Origin: Lachancea thermotolerans CBS 6340 | Lineage: Eukaryota; Ascomycota; Saccharomycetes; Saccharomycetales; Saccharomycetaceae | Assembly: GCF_000142805.1 (NCBI RefSeq) | Contig: NC_013079.1 | Location: 682,001-746,000, forward strand | Direction: 5' to 3' | DNA length: 64,000 nt | Part shown: positions 9,865 to 19,334 of the stretch, piece after piece | Layout of the letters: every line of letters starts with the position of its first letter | Numbering within the stretch: position 1 is the first letter of the stretch | Notes under the pieces: generated by a model | What the model saw: only the letters and a program-made list of their open reading frames with translations | Database searches by the model: none | Told to the model about the DNA's origin: nothing | Program-made: the position numbers and the translations under genes

Positions 9865-11877
9865 TTACAGTTTAGATGCGCCGGACATGATTTCAAGCCA
9901 GTCGCTATTCGTAAGGGGCCTGTATTCGCGCGAATCTTTCAACCAATACAAAATTTCGTCACCGCCTGCACCGTGAGGCAGAACTTGGTCTTTATAGCAC
10001 TTCTTTTTAATTTTGTGGTTGTCGGTATGTTCGATCTCGTCAACAAACTTGACAAACGTGGGCAGTGCGTATTTGGGTAGACTTTTCTTCAAGCTTTCAA
10101 GCATGTCATTCAGGAATTTCACATCGCCTCTCAAGTTTCTGAACTGCGGAGCAAGCTCGAGAACTGCTAACCCAGCTCTTCCTTCGTGATTAGGAACCTT
10201 TATCCCGACTACAGCGACGGCAGACATCATGTAGTTTGCAAATACCATGATTTGATCCTCAACCTCTGCTGCTGAAACATTTTCGGACTTCCATCTGAAG
10301 GTGTCACCCATGCGGTCAATAAAGTACCACAGGCCGTGTTCGTCGGACTTCAGCAGGTCTCCAGATCTATACCAAGCATCTCCTTTTCTGAACACATCCC
10401 TTAAGACCTTTGATTTCGTGGCTTTGTTGTTGCCGAGATATCCTTGAAATGTTGCCTCGGGTTTCTTGGGCATAAATATTTTCATCAACATTTCACCAGG
10501 TTCCCCAGGTGGAGCCACTTCGCATAAGCCCTTCTTGTTCCTGTAAACTGTAGTCTCGTCGTCAGGTTCAACTCTTATAATAGTTTGTTGAAGTGAAAGT
10601 ACCGTGTTGATGATGGTACCGTAGCTCCTACAAGCGCCAATGCCAAAGTCTCCCCTTTGGAACGTGGTTGTAGCGAAGGGCGCTTCCGTAGATGCGTAGA
10701 ATTCGCCGATGACTTCAATGCCAAACCTTTCGCGAAACTCCTGCCATATATCCGCCCTGAGCCCGTTACCGTAAGCAACCTTGACACAGTGCTGGGACTC
10801 AAACTTGGAAACCGGCGTGTGAAGTAAGTATCGGCAGATCTCACCGACGTACTGGATATGAGTTGACCTTGTCATACAAGCTTGTTTCCAGAACGAGCTC
10901 GCGGAAAACTTGTTAGAAATAGCCACACAGCCGCCCTGCGAGAACACAGCACATACACCGAGCAAAGCAGCTGTGGAATGATACAAAGGCATAGCTGTGA
11001 ACACCGTTGAATCGTTCTTTATTCTTAGAACCCACCCGAAGAGTGTACACCCGATAACAGCCTTTCTCCACGACATGATGGCGGATTTCGGAAGCCCGGT
11101 GGTGCCTGAAGTGTAAATTAGACAGGCAGGCTGGAAGTCCGTGGCATAAGGTGGCGACCTCTTCTTTGGATCCTGAAGGAACTGAGGTGACTCAGCATTC
11201 ATGATAATGTTGTTCACCTTTTCCTCCGTCAGGAAGTGAAGTTTGACATCCGGAAGCTCTTTCCGGATAGCCTGCTCGGTCTCTTTAACAGGTCCTGCCG
11301 CTTGTGGATCGATAAATACGCTTTTGACGTTCGCAATCTTGATAGAGTGCACTAGCGGGGCGCCGATCGCATTGTAGTTTAGAAATGACGGCACTGCTCC
11401 GATGTTCCATAGCGCGAACCACATAAATATGAACATGGGCTTGTTTGTGTAATCTAAGGCTACCGTCTGGCCCTCCCTGACATCGTACTCATTGTACAGA
11501 AGGTGCGACAGCCTCAAGACAATGTCGTAGGTCTCGCGGTAGCTGTATGTCTCCAGCTCGAATTCGCCCTTTTTTGCCAGCGGTCTCGGGTAAGATATGC
11601 AGGGCTGGTTTCCGTTGCGAGCCACATGCCTTTCAAACATGTACCAAAACTGGAATTTGCCCCGGTAGACGCTCCACACGTACTTGAACACTGCTGAGAA
11701 GAAGAAAGGTATTATGTACCAGTCATCTTTGATCCGGTGCTTCCTGTCCAGCTGTTCAAACCATCCGCCACAGCAAACCGTTAAGAGCCTCGCTATTAGC
11801 ACAACCGGCACTGACAAAACCCTGAGAATCACTTTCCAAGTGCGCACGAGCACGAATTCCACCGTAGAGCCTGTCAT
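9865..11877 (-). CDS. FAT1: Very-long-chain acyl-CoA synthetase and fatty acid transporter Fat1
   Basis: A 670-residue protein, almost exactly the length of S. cerevisiae Fat1 (669). It activates very-long-chain fatty acids to CoA esters and takes part in fatty-acid uptake at the ER, lipid droplets and plasma membrane. There is an N-terminal hydrophobic segment. The AMP-binding P-loop reads IYTSGTTGLPKSAI near residue 255, and the FATP/VLACS region reads YRSGDLLKSDEHG then RMGDTFRWKSENVS near 515-535. The C-terminal residues ASKL do not form a clear SKL peroxisomal signal because the final residue sequence is S-K-L preceded by G-A. In fact the terminal tripeptide SKL could act as PTS1, so peroxisomal targeting is possible. 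Confidence 0.95.
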   Translation of the reverse strand: MTGSTVEFVLVRTWKVILRVLSVPVVLIARLLTVCCGGWFEQLDRKHRIKDDWYIIPFFFSAVFKYVWSVYRGKFQFWYMFERHVARNGNQPCISYPRPLAKKGEFELETYSYRETYDIVLRLSHLLYNEYDVREGQTVALDYTNKPMFIFMWFALWNIGAVPSFLNYNAIGAPLVHSIKIANVKSVFIDPQAAGPVKETEQAIRKELPDVKLHFLTEEKVNNIIMNAESPQFLQDPKKRSPPYATDFQPACLIYTSGTTGLPKSAIMSWRKAVIGCTLFGWVLRIKNDSTVFTAMPLYHSTAALLGVCAVFSQGGCVAISNKFSASSFWKQACMTRSTHIQYVGEICRYLLHTPVSKFESQHCVKVAYGNGLRADIWQEFRERFGIEVIGEFYASTEAPFATTTFQRGDFGIGACRSYGTIINTVLSLQQTIIRVEPDDETTVYRNKKGLCEVAPPGEPGEMLMKIFMPKKPEATFQGYLGNNKATKSKVLRDVFRKGDAWYRSGDLLKSDEHGLWYFIDRMGDTFRWKSENVSAAEVEDQIMVFANYMMSAVAVVGIKVPNHEGRAGLAVLELAPQFRNLRGDVKFLNDMLESLKKSLPKYALPTFVKFVDEIEHTDNHKIKKKCYKDQVLPHGAGGDEILYWLKDSREYRPLTNSDWLEIMSGASKL

Positions 11878-12024
11878 GGTGGTCTTGCGAGTGTCTGCGA
11901 TTTGTGTCAGATGATGGTTCTGAATTGGTTGAATATCATCAGCGGTCTTTTTCTGGCGTCAGCGCGCATTATACGGCGGCATCATAATATACCTATTCAA
12001 CTTAAAGAGCTCATGGATTCGGAC

Positions 12025-12903
12025 TTAGTACTTACTAGCTAAAGTTGAGCCGTCACTTTGATCGTTGGGAGCGTGTCTAGCAGAAGGCTTTCGTATTCTG
12101 TCAATTTCATTGCTTAGAGATCTCCGATCCCTGAAGTAAAGCGCCCATAATATGAGGCAATTGACGTTCAGAAACGCAAACGCTGCCCAGGCCATCGCTG
12201 ATGCCTTATAGCCCATCTTGACTTTCAAAATCCCCATAGATGCATGAGGAATGTAGTTGCTGCTCGCGTGTATTGCCACATGGGTCCACATGGCACCAAT
12301 TCCCCAAGTAAGAGTCAAAACTGGGCACAGGGCTAACAGGAACCTGTTTAGGTAAGTCTTGCCGGGAAGTTTGGGGATAGTTGCGAACAGGGTGCAGCAG
12401 AACATTACGATGGTGAGGACGATAACAGCCATCAGGACGTAGGGATGGATTAGCCGCACAGAGCTGTCCTCGGCCAACTGCAGGATGTTGAGCTGGGTGG
12501 CTTGTGTGGAGGAGCTGTTGGAGGAACGAATGTTGAACACCTTGACATCGAGGTCGTCGTACAATGGGGCGTTCGAGATGTTCTTGCGGCTATAGCAGAG
12601 CGTCGACTTTTCTGAGTAGGTGCTGGGGATGCCCGTAACGCAGATGCCCATGTAACCGGCACGAACAGCCACGTTCTGAAGGTCGCTGGTAGAGTTATTG
12701 GAGCTGAATGAGGAGGTAATTATGCGGTACATGGGCGAAGAGGAATCGAACTCGAAACTGGTAAGGTAAGTCGAGACTTGCGATGTGCTGTTGTTGCCGA
12801 CGAGCAGAAATATTAAAAGGAAAATGGCAACGATGTCCACCGCCAGAGCAAAGAACCGCGGTGCCCTTTTGACAATAAACCATATAATCGAAATTGATAT
12901 CAT
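12025..12903 (-). CDS. FIG1: Mating-induced claudin-like membrane protein Fig1
   Basis: A 292-residue four-spanner similar in size to S. cerevisiae Fig1 (298). Fig1 sits at mating projections and supports low-affinity calcium influx and cell fusion during mating. Membrane segments lie at about residues 18-36, 160-182, 198-215 and 240-258. The family motif GxxGxC followed by a second Cys is visible as GYMGIC (residues 83-88) with Cys103 inside a Ser-rich extracellular loop rich in Asn-linked sites. The upstream region has a sequence close to a pheromone response element (TGAAACT on the minus strand near 13092-13098), one base off the consensus. Confidence 0.9.
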   Translation of the reverse strand: MISISIIWFIVKRAPRFFALAVDIVAIFLLIFLLVGNNSTSQVSTYLTSFEFDSSSPMYRIITSSFSSNNSTSDLQNVAVRAGYMGICVTGIPSTYSEKSTLCYSRKNISNAPLYDDLDVKVFNIRSSNSSSTQATQLNILQLAEDSSVRLIHPYVLMAVIVLTIVMFCCTLFATIPKLPGKTYLNRFLLALCPVLTLTWGIGAMWTHVAIHASSNYIPHASMGILKVKMGYKASAMAWAAFAFLNVNCLILWALYFRDRRSLSNEIDRIRKPSARHAPNDQSDGSTLASKY

Positions 12904-13384
12904 TTTGTTTGATGACAGCGATTCTTCTCAAAAGCTTGAGGTGCGCTGCGCCCGAGCGGCGCGAGGTACTTATACACTCGAGTGCCTGCGAGCGCCAGGG
13001 CGAAAGCTTAAAAGCTTACGGAAATGCTCTTACGTCGCTCCTACACCACCCAGACTTTTCTGCCACACCTTAAAATTCGAGCCTTAGAGGAGTTTCATTA
13101 TTGTCAGAGAAGTGCCAGAAAAATGTGTTAGACGGCCATAACCAAGCTTCCGCGCGAGAACAATAGCCATCGGTAGCCGCGCAGCGAACGTGCCAGCTTA
13201 CTGCGCCCCAGCCAGCTCGAGGCGCTAGTTTATCCTGACGAATATATTGATAGTATGTAGTAGCAGCTGTGTACTCTTTTACAAAATAAGGTAGTTCGTG
13301 ATGCGCGTATCACATTCCATAATGTCATTAGTCGTCCGACGCGGGCTCGGAAGCGAGACGGAACCTCGAAGGGCGATCGTGAGC
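12904..13384. other. FIG1 promoter and ATP3 3' flank
   Basis: No gene was seen in these 481 bp. The stretch should contain the FIG1 promoter. A near-match to the Ste12 pheromone response element (TGAAACT instead of TGAAACA, minus strand) lies near 13092-13098; no perfect element was found. Confidence 0.35.
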
Positions 13385-14266
13385 TTAGCCCAGAGAAGAG
13401 GCACCAGTAATGATGTCGACCAGTTCGTTGGTGATAACAGCTTGTCTGGTTCTGTTGTAGAGAATAGAATACTTGTTGATCATGTCACCAGCGTTCTTGG
13501 AAGCGTTGTCCATGGCGTTTCTTCTAGCGGAAATCTCGGCAGCGTAACCGTCGGCCATGGCAGCCAAAATTTGGTTGGCCAGAGTGAACTCGAACATGTC
13601 CTGGGAAACCTTGGAGTCAGCGTCAATTTCGAACTTGGCGAACGATGGGGACTGCTCAATGGCTGTTTCGTTGAAGACAGGCTTGACACGAGGCTCGAAC
13701 GACAGCGAGGAAACTGGGTCGTTGTAGAAAATGCTAATCTTGGAATAGTTGCCGCCGCCCAGCTGCAAGATCTTGTTGGCTATGAGCGAAGACTCTTCGA
13801 AAGTGGGGGCCTCCTTGCCAATACCGTTGAAAGCCAGCTTGACGCGGTCGCTGTGAGTTCTGAGAAGTTGAGCCTTGACCTTGTCACCGACAGCCACGAC
13901 GTCCGCACCTGGGGTTTTCGCGAGGTAGTTTCTAACAGCCTTGGACAGTTGCGAGTGGATCGAACCACACAGACCCTTGTCGGAGGTCACAGCAATGACT
14001 AGGTCCTTCTTCTCGCCTTCACCCTCTAGGGGCTTGGTCTCGGCACTGTCGTAGAACTGGCGCTCCGCGCTGGAGTACTCCCTAGCGGTGACCTTGGCTC
14101 TCTCGGCCTTGGACAAACGGGTGGACGCAACAATCTTCATGGTCTTGGTGATCTTTTCGATGTTCTTGATCGACTTCAAACGCATCTCAATTTCCCTTAG
14201 CGTAGCGAAAGTTCTAGCGGGACCAGCTACGCTGCGCGCGCAGTTAGCTCCAGATCTAACAAACAT
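13385..14266 (-). CDS. ATP3: F1F0 ATP synthase gamma subunit, mitochondrial
   Basis: A 293-residue central-stalk gamma subunit of the F1 sector (S. cerevisiae Atp3, 311 residues). It rotates inside the alpha3beta3 ring and couples proton flow to ATP synthesis. The presequence occupies about the first 20 residues. The conserved N-terminal helix MRLKSIKNIEKITKTMKIVA (from residue 28) and the C-terminal helix RNAMDNASKNAGDMINK with QAVITNELVDI are diagnostic. Codon use is biased as in highly expressed genes, which leaves an artificial long open frame on the opposite strand. A CCAAT-type Hap site lies upstream (14434-14440). Confidence 0.97.
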   Translation of the reverse strand: MFVRSGANCARSVAGPARTFATLREIEMRLKSIKNIEKITKTMKIVASTRLSKAERAKVTAREYSSAERQFYDSAETKPLEGEGEKKDLVIAVTSDKGLCGSIHSQLSKAVRNYLAKTPGADVVAVGDKVKAQLLRTHSDRVKLAFNGIGKEAPTFEESSLIANKILQLGGGNYSKISIFYNDPVSSLSFEPRVKPVFNETAIEQSPSFAKFEIDADSKVSQDMFEFTLANQILAAMADGYAAEISARRNAMDNASKNAGDMINKYSILYNRTRQAVITNELVDIITGASSLG

Positions 14267-15162
14267 GGTTCGATGGTCGAATTAGCCTCACGAAGCGGTT
14301 TCTAACGGGTGAACCTTGTTTCGATGGTTTAACTTCTCTGTATACTGCCTGCCTGGTATTCCATAATAGGGACTTAAAATTTTTAGCACCTTAGAGTGAG
14401 CTATGGGCGGGTAACTAAACAAATGTAGGCTTCTGATTGGCCGAAACTGAAAGCTCGAGGGAGAACACGCGCTTGAGCAGCATCACGGCGCGCGAAGCAA
14501 CTCATCGTGTTTTGGGAGCCGAATTGCAATGTTTTAGCCACATTTCGGGCTTGCTGGATTAGTTTTAACCGCAGCTCGCAAGTTTCGAGCGCGCGTCAAA
14601 ACGCAGCGAACCGACCGTGGCGCCACGTGAAGAAAAAGAAACTCGACTCCAAAATTAAGCTACTTATATGTACACATCGCACGTGACGAGCGTGCATGGC
14701 AACAATGTGTCATTAAAGAACGCCATACTTGGAGGGATGCCGATGCCGAGAGGACGCTGGCACCGTTTTTGAAACCTAAACTTGATCCATTATAGGCGCA
14801 CGAACGTATTCGCTGCCTCAGTTCACATATAGCCTCAATTGATCTCTAACTTGCCCCGCGTCAATCATATTTCAATTCTGATTTTGACTATGAGAACACA
14901 AACGCTACTAGTCTACGCAAGGTGGAAATTCGAGCCCCGAAGACGTTCTAAAGTGCCGCCTTATTTTCGTCATTGGTGTACGACATCTGAGAGCTCTCAG
15001 GTTTTTGATGTCAAGATAAAAAAAATTATAAACACACGGGTTGTTTATGAACAATTATCAAGAACAAGGCACGGTCCATCCTCCTGAAAGGCATAAAGAG
15101 GTAGTCCGGTGCGGTAGAGCAGTCGAAAAGTTACACAGAGGCTACAGAGACTGATAAAAGCT
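14267..15162. promoter_or_regulatory. Divergent ATP3/KCS1 promoter region
   Basis: An 896-bp divergent intergenic region without a credible gene. It has TGATTGG at 14434-14440, a Hap2/3/4/5 CCAAT-type site suited to a respiratory gene such as ATP3. Two CACGTG boxes lie at 14624-14629 and 14680-14685. The second reads GTCACGTGC on the minus strand, which matches the Cbf1 consensus RTCACRTG and could also bind Pho4. Binding is inferred from motifs. No flanking AT-rich block and CCGAA element of a point centromere was found. Confidence 0.5.
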
Positions 15163-17823
15163 ATGGGTAGCGCGAATGAGGACAACACGCGGCGCGGTCT
15201 AAGCTCACTTAGCACACACCTGCGAGACCTGAACGTGTTTGATAAGCAGAAGCTTCCGCCAGTGATCCACGGTAGAAAAGCTAGCACCTACTTACGTATT
15301 TTCCAGGATGATGAGCATACACACAATAGAGAACCACAGGGCGCAGTGACCAAGCCCGAGGACGCCAGGGCAGAACCGGTAAGTTGGAAGATGCCGTTCC
15401 ACCAGACCAAGACCCTTTTGCATGGCCACGTACACGAGCCTCGGCTGTCGCTGGGCCGCCGGCACTCGTTCTCAAGCTCCGATGTGCACCACAAGTCGCG
15501 TCGCGGGTCTCTGAAGGAGAGAAACACACAGCCCTTTCACGGCTACAGGCCGCCGAGGCTACCGAAAAAGGCACAGGTCGGAAGCGGCTCTCAGAGGTAC
15601 CCTCTACATTCTGCAGAGGGCTTGCAACTTCATCACGAGAGTGACACAATCCCGGAAGGCGCGTGCCCGCAGCTGGCGCAGGCGCAGCAACGTCCCCACG
15701 CTCTTGCCGAAAATTCCGAAACTGGGGAAGTCGACAGCCAGGGAAACAAAGCCAAAACGCTGGCCCTTAAGCCGATTTCGTCGGCCACATATTACCCACA
15801 TCAAACACACAACGAACTGGCCGATGGCACCGCACCAGTTACGCTAGCACATTCGGCGCCGTCCGTGCCCCAGCGAACTCCACTGAAGACTCACCAGTCT
15901 CAGCCCGGAGTTCCACAGACAACTAGAAAAATTGAGAGCAGGCAACAAGGCTCGAAGTCAGAAGACGAGTCCGAGCATGACGAAGAAGAGGTGTACCCTC
16001 TGGCAGTCGAGCTGCAACCCTTCAACAATAAGGTCGGTGGGCACACCGCCATTTTCAGGTTTTCCGAGAGAGCAGTGTGTAAGGCTCTTGTAAGTAGAGA
16101 AAACATGTGGTATGAAAACATCGAACAACAGCATAAAGAGCTTCTACAGTTTATCCCACGCTACATCGGTGTTCTCAACGTTAGACAACATTTTAACTCC
16201 AAGGAAGAGTTTTTGCAGGAAGTTGAACGTGAGAAGAAGGCCAAAATAATAAAGAAGCAACAAAAGATGGACTCTCTTTCAGTTGATGGACCATCCCAAA
16301 AGGAGACTCGCTGCGCGACCCCTCCTCTTGCAATGAAAAACCCGGAGGTAGTTCTTGATGATAATAAGCATATAATTCCGGACTCTCTGTGGTACAAGTA
16401 TTCTCACTCTCCAGAATCCGCACCAAGCGATTCTTTCCTTTCTTCACATAGCATGGAAGACCGCAGCTCGAGGGGATGGGACTCTGGGTCGACTGTCGTC
16501 AATACTAAGCTCCAAGAATTAGTATTGAAGGAGGTTTTCGCCCCAACCAAACGATGTGCTCACGCAAGGGTATCTTCGTTAGGTGAAAGGCAGCTGCCTC
16601 AAGGAAGCGTCTCATCTAACAACCTTACTTCCTTCAATAATGACAGAAGAAATTCTGAGGAGCTGAAACAGCCAGACAGTACATCTCCTTCATCACCCAT
16701 GCTTAACAAGTCAGCTAAGGTTAGCATCGCCAACGCTATAGATTCTCATAGTTCTGTCTTGGATTTGAAGCAGTTTAATGAGCGAAAGCTGGCTCAGATA
16801 GATGCTGAGACCAAAACTCTGTCACAACAGAAGCCAGACGAAACACTAAGGTCTTCAAGTCCTTTCCACAAATTTGCTGAGGGACAAACAGATGACGAGG
16901 GGGTGTTTACCATGGAAGAGGACTGCCCACGCACAAAGGAAGAGCCACCCAACGAATCCGTCTTATTTGAAGAGAACTCGCACACTATTGTCTCAAAGTT
17001 CATTTTGCTCGAAGACCTCACGCGGAAGCTCGATAAACCGTGCGTCCTGGACTTGAAAATGGGCACTCGCCAATATGGCGTTAGCGCGAACAAGTTTAAA
17101 CGTCTCTCGCAGAACAAGAAATGCCGTCAGACGACTTCGAGGAAGCTGGGAGTTCGAATTTGCGGCCTCAAGATTTGGAGCAAGGACTACTACATCAAGA
17201 GGGACAAATATTTCGGTAGACGTGTCAAGATTGGCTGGCAGTTCGCGCGCGTTTTAGCCAGGTTTCTGTACAATGGAGAGCAGATATCAAGCATAGTCAG
17301 CCAAATTCCTCGAGTAATCTCGCAACTGGACAAACTATATGCAGAAATTTCCAAGCTAAAAGGATACCGCTTGTACGGCTCATCACTCCTCTTGATCTAC
17401 GATGGCAATGGCTCGTCCAGTAAGAAATGCGAGGTGAAGGTCAACTTGATCGATTTTGCGCAGTGCGTGACAAGCGACGACGTCGCCACAAGCTGGGACT
17501 CATTCCGCATCCCACCAAAGTCGCCGGAAACCGAAGATAGAGGTTTTCTGCGAGGAGTGCGCAGCTTGAAATTTTACCTTCAGAGCCTTTGGAACTACCT
17601 TACCGGTGACAGTCCTCTGCTCTTTGATGACGCCTTGAACGAATACATACAGTGCAACAAAGAGAGCTTCGAGAAGCCATGGGATTGGCTCGATAACTTC
17701 GACCAGGAGTCCGAGTTTGAGTTTGATGACGCGGAGAGCGAACTTCGCAAGAAATGGCGGAAATACGAGCTTATCTTTGATGTCGAGCCCCGCTACATGG
17801 ACGACGCTGAAATCAGCGAGTAG
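15163..17823 (+). CDS. KCS1: Inositol hexakisphosphate kinase Kcs1
   Basis: An 886-residue protein (S. cerevisiae Kcs1 has 1050). It phosphorylates InsP6 and InsP5 to pyrophosphates that act in phosphate sensing, vacuole function and stress response. The first 620 residues are mostly low-complexity, Ser/Gln/basic-rich and poorly conserved, apart from a conserved block near 290-350 (PLAVELQPFNNKVGGHTAIF). The catalytic inositol polyphosphate kinase domain fills the C-terminal third. It carries the signature PxxxDxKxG as PCVLDLKMG near residue 625, SSLLLIYDG near 742 and the metal-binding IDF near 762. KCS1 followed by DAD1 matches YDR017C-YDR016C. Confidence 0.95.
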   Translation: MGSANEDNTRRGLSSLSTHLRDLNVFDKQKLPPVIHGRKASTYLRIFQDDEHTHNREPQGAVTKPEDARAEPVSWKMPFHQTKTLLHGHVHEPRLSLGRRHSFSSSDVHHKSRRGSLKERNTQPFHGYRPPRLPKKAQVGSGSQRYPLHSAEGLQLHHESDTIPEGACPQLAQAQQRPHALAENSETGEVDSQGNKAKTLALKPISSATYYPHQTHNELADGTAPVTLAHSAPSVPQRTPLKTHQSQPGVPQTTRKIESRQQGSKSEDESEHDEEEVYPLAVELQPFNNKVGGHTAIFRFSERAVCKALVSRENMWYENIEQQHKELLQFIPRYIGVLNVRQHFNSKEEFLQEVEREKKAKIIKKQQKMDSLSVDGPSQKETRCATPPLAMKNPEVVLDDNKHIIPDSLWYKYSHSPESAPSDSFLSSHSMEDRSSRGWDSGSTVVNTKLQELVLKEVFAPTKRCAHARVSSLGERQLPQGSVSSNNLTSFNNDRRNSEELKQPDSTSPSSPMLNKSAKVSIANAIDSHSSVLDLKQFNERKLAQIDAETKTLSQQKPDETLRSSSPFHKFAEGQTDDEGVFTMEEDCPRTKEEPPNESVLFEENSHTIVSKFILLEDLTRKLDKPCVLDLKMGTRQYGVSANKFKRLSQNKKCRQTTSRKLGVRICGLKIWSKDYYIKRDKYFGRRVKIGWQFARVLARFLYNGEQISSIVSQIPRVISQLDKLYAEISKLKGYRLYGSSLLLIYDGNGSSSKKCEVKVNLIDFAQCVTSDDVATSWDSFRIPPKSPETEDRGFLRGVRSLKFYLQSLWNYLTGDSPLLFDDALNEYIQCNKESFEKPWDWLDNFDQESEFEFDDAESELRKKWRKYELIFDVEPRYMDDAEISE

Positions 17824-18271
17824 CCTCTCTTTAGGAGCACCAGTTATTACATATCCACAATTAATAGAAACAAATTCTCTTTAACAAACGAAGCAAGATA
17901 GGAAGGAACAGGACCACAGAAGAGTACCTCTACAATACTGATTGTTTGAACGACAATAGTGTCATGGAGCTTGGCGTTTAGAGCTTCCGTAACAGAACTT
18001 AAGTTGTTCTAAGGTTGAAATTCACTCTCCCAGCTTAGAGAGACTGGCCCCATGTTGGAGAGACGGGGACAGCCAAATATACTGGTTTAATTTGTTTAGC
18101 TAAATACAGAGTGTAGATGTGTTAATTTCCTTCTTGCCGATGTTTATATACTTCCATGATATCCGGGTAATACTATACGAATCAAAGATTTGACCACTCC
18201 ATAAACAAGGTTCTTGAAACTCAACTGCAGTTGTGCTGGATACCGCCCAGACGTGGTAGACCTTCCAAACA
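17824..18271. other. KCS1-DAD1 intergenic region
   Basis: 448 bp containing the KCS1 3' end and the DAD1 promoter. AT-rich sequence follows the KCS1 stop. I see no ORF, RNA gene or clear motif. Confidence 0.4.
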
Positions 18272-18565
18272 ATGTCCGAGAAGTCTAGAAAGGGAGAGGA
18301 TGCCGCCCCAGTTCTCTCAGAGGGTGACAAATATTTTATCGAACAACGAGAGATGATATTGCAAGACATAGGGCAGACAATGGACTCAATCCTGAACAAC
18401 TTAAATGGGCTGAACATTTCTCTAGAGAACTTTATAGCTGTTGGGAAGGAGTTTGAAAACGTTTCTGAACTATGGAGCACTTTCTATACAGGAATCTCTG
18501 GAGAAGCCGAAGCGGTTGACACGGTTGCCGTCAACGAGCAGGAGAATCTGGCGCCTGAAGAGTAG
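18272..18565 (+). CDS. DAD1: DASH/Dam1 complex subunit Dad1
   Basis: A 97-residue protein matching S. cerevisiae Dad1 (94 residues). Dad1 is an essential subunit of the ten-protein DASH/Dam1 complex that forms rings round microtubules and couples kinetochores to spindle ends. The conserved helical core EQREMILQDIGQTMDSIL is followed by NLNGLNISLENFIAVGKEF and the W-containing SELWSTFYTG. The acidic C-terminus is family-typical. The ATG at 18272 gives the expected length. It lies downstream of KCS1 as in YDR017C-YDR016C. Confidence 0.95.
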   Translation: MSEKSRKGEDAAPVLSEGDKYFIEQREMILQDIGQTMDSILNNLNGLNISLENFIAVGKEFENVSELWSTFYTGISGEAEAVDTVAVNEQENLAPEE

Positions 18566-19233
18566 GAATTTAGGACAAAAACGCGCAGCAGATTTGTTCC
18601 ATACGCTCTGAGATACAACAAAAGAACCACTGTCCAGGGCCGGTTGGGAAAAGCTCCGCTGAAGGCCGCAAAGCGCCAGAGACGTCTAACGCGAGTGCGC
18701 AGTAGCTAGTTGTTTGTCACAGATCACGGGAAGTTAGAAGCAAATTGAAGTTTAATGGCCCGTTCCCATGCCTTGAGTGCTGCGTCGCGCCACTTCGTGC
18801 ATCCTGACTCGCTTACGAGAGCGCGCACTACCGCACTTCGCAATTGGGATGCCCCTAGCTGGCAAAGGCGTTTTCATCTCAAAAGATGCAAGGCCGGGAC
18901 TACTGAGGCCAGCAACTGCTGGATAAATTATTTTTTTGGTACTAAGCGATAGGCGAGTTTCAATACTTGAAGCTTGCGCAACGCGGTCGATATTTAGAGC
19001 ATCAATGCATTAGCGGATTAAGCAGTGATGGTTGCCGTACGTCATTAACTCCACCAATTTTGGCTATATCAATCTCACGGCTAGCTTTGTCCTGCCAGTA
19101 TATTGTTTTTACCGTCGCATTTTGCTTATACTTCAAGTAGCAATGACCTGAATTTAAATTCTGTAATGAACATGGTTGAATGCTCGCAATAATGACCTAA
19201 GTACAACAATGGTATTAGCCTTGTCAACAACAA
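18566..19233. other. DAD1-tRNA intergenic region
   Basis: 668 bp with no credible ORF. It is upstream of a tRNA gene, a common landing zone for Ty elements. I looked for LTR ends and short target-site duplications and saw none. Nothing else was recognised. Confidence 0.4.
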
Positions 19234-19307
19234 GGTCTCTTGGCCCAGTTGGTTAAGGCACCGTGCTAATAACGCGGGGATCAGCGGTTCGATCCCGCTA
19301 GAGACCA
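19234..19307 (+). tRNA. tRNA-Ile, anticodon AAT
   Basis: A complete intronless 74-base tRNA gene. The acceptor stem GGTCTCT (19234-19240) pairs with AGAGACC, and A is the discriminator. The D arm holds the A box TGGCCCAGTTGG, the anticodon loop reads CTAATAA with anticodon AAT, and the T arm is AGCGG-TTCGATC-CCGCT with B box GGTTCGATCCC. The anticodon A34 would be edited to inosine and read AUU, AUC and AUA. A run of T starting at 19310 serves as the Pol III terminator. Confidence 0.97.
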
Positions 19308-19309
19308 TA

Positions 19310-19315
19310 TTTTTT
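19310..19315 (+). terminator. Pol III oligo-T terminator of tRNA-Ile
   Basis: A run of six T begins a few bases after the tRNA 3' end, the standard RNA polymerase III stop signal. Confidence 0.85.
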
Positions 19316-19334
19316 GCTCGGCCTCTAATTGTGA

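Noticed and set aside
13298-14002. 234-codon open frame on the + strand
   Set aside because: It lies antisense to ATP3 and arises from the biased codon use of a highly expressed gene.
14680-14688. Cbf1/CDEI-like GTCACGTGC as part of a centromere
   Set aside because: No 90 percent AT block and no CCGAA-containing CDEIII follow on either side. The same was true of the Cbf1 site at 58590.
18566-19233. Solo LTR or other Ty remnant beside the tRNA gene
   Set aside because: No TG...CA ends, inverted termini or five-base target duplication were seen.
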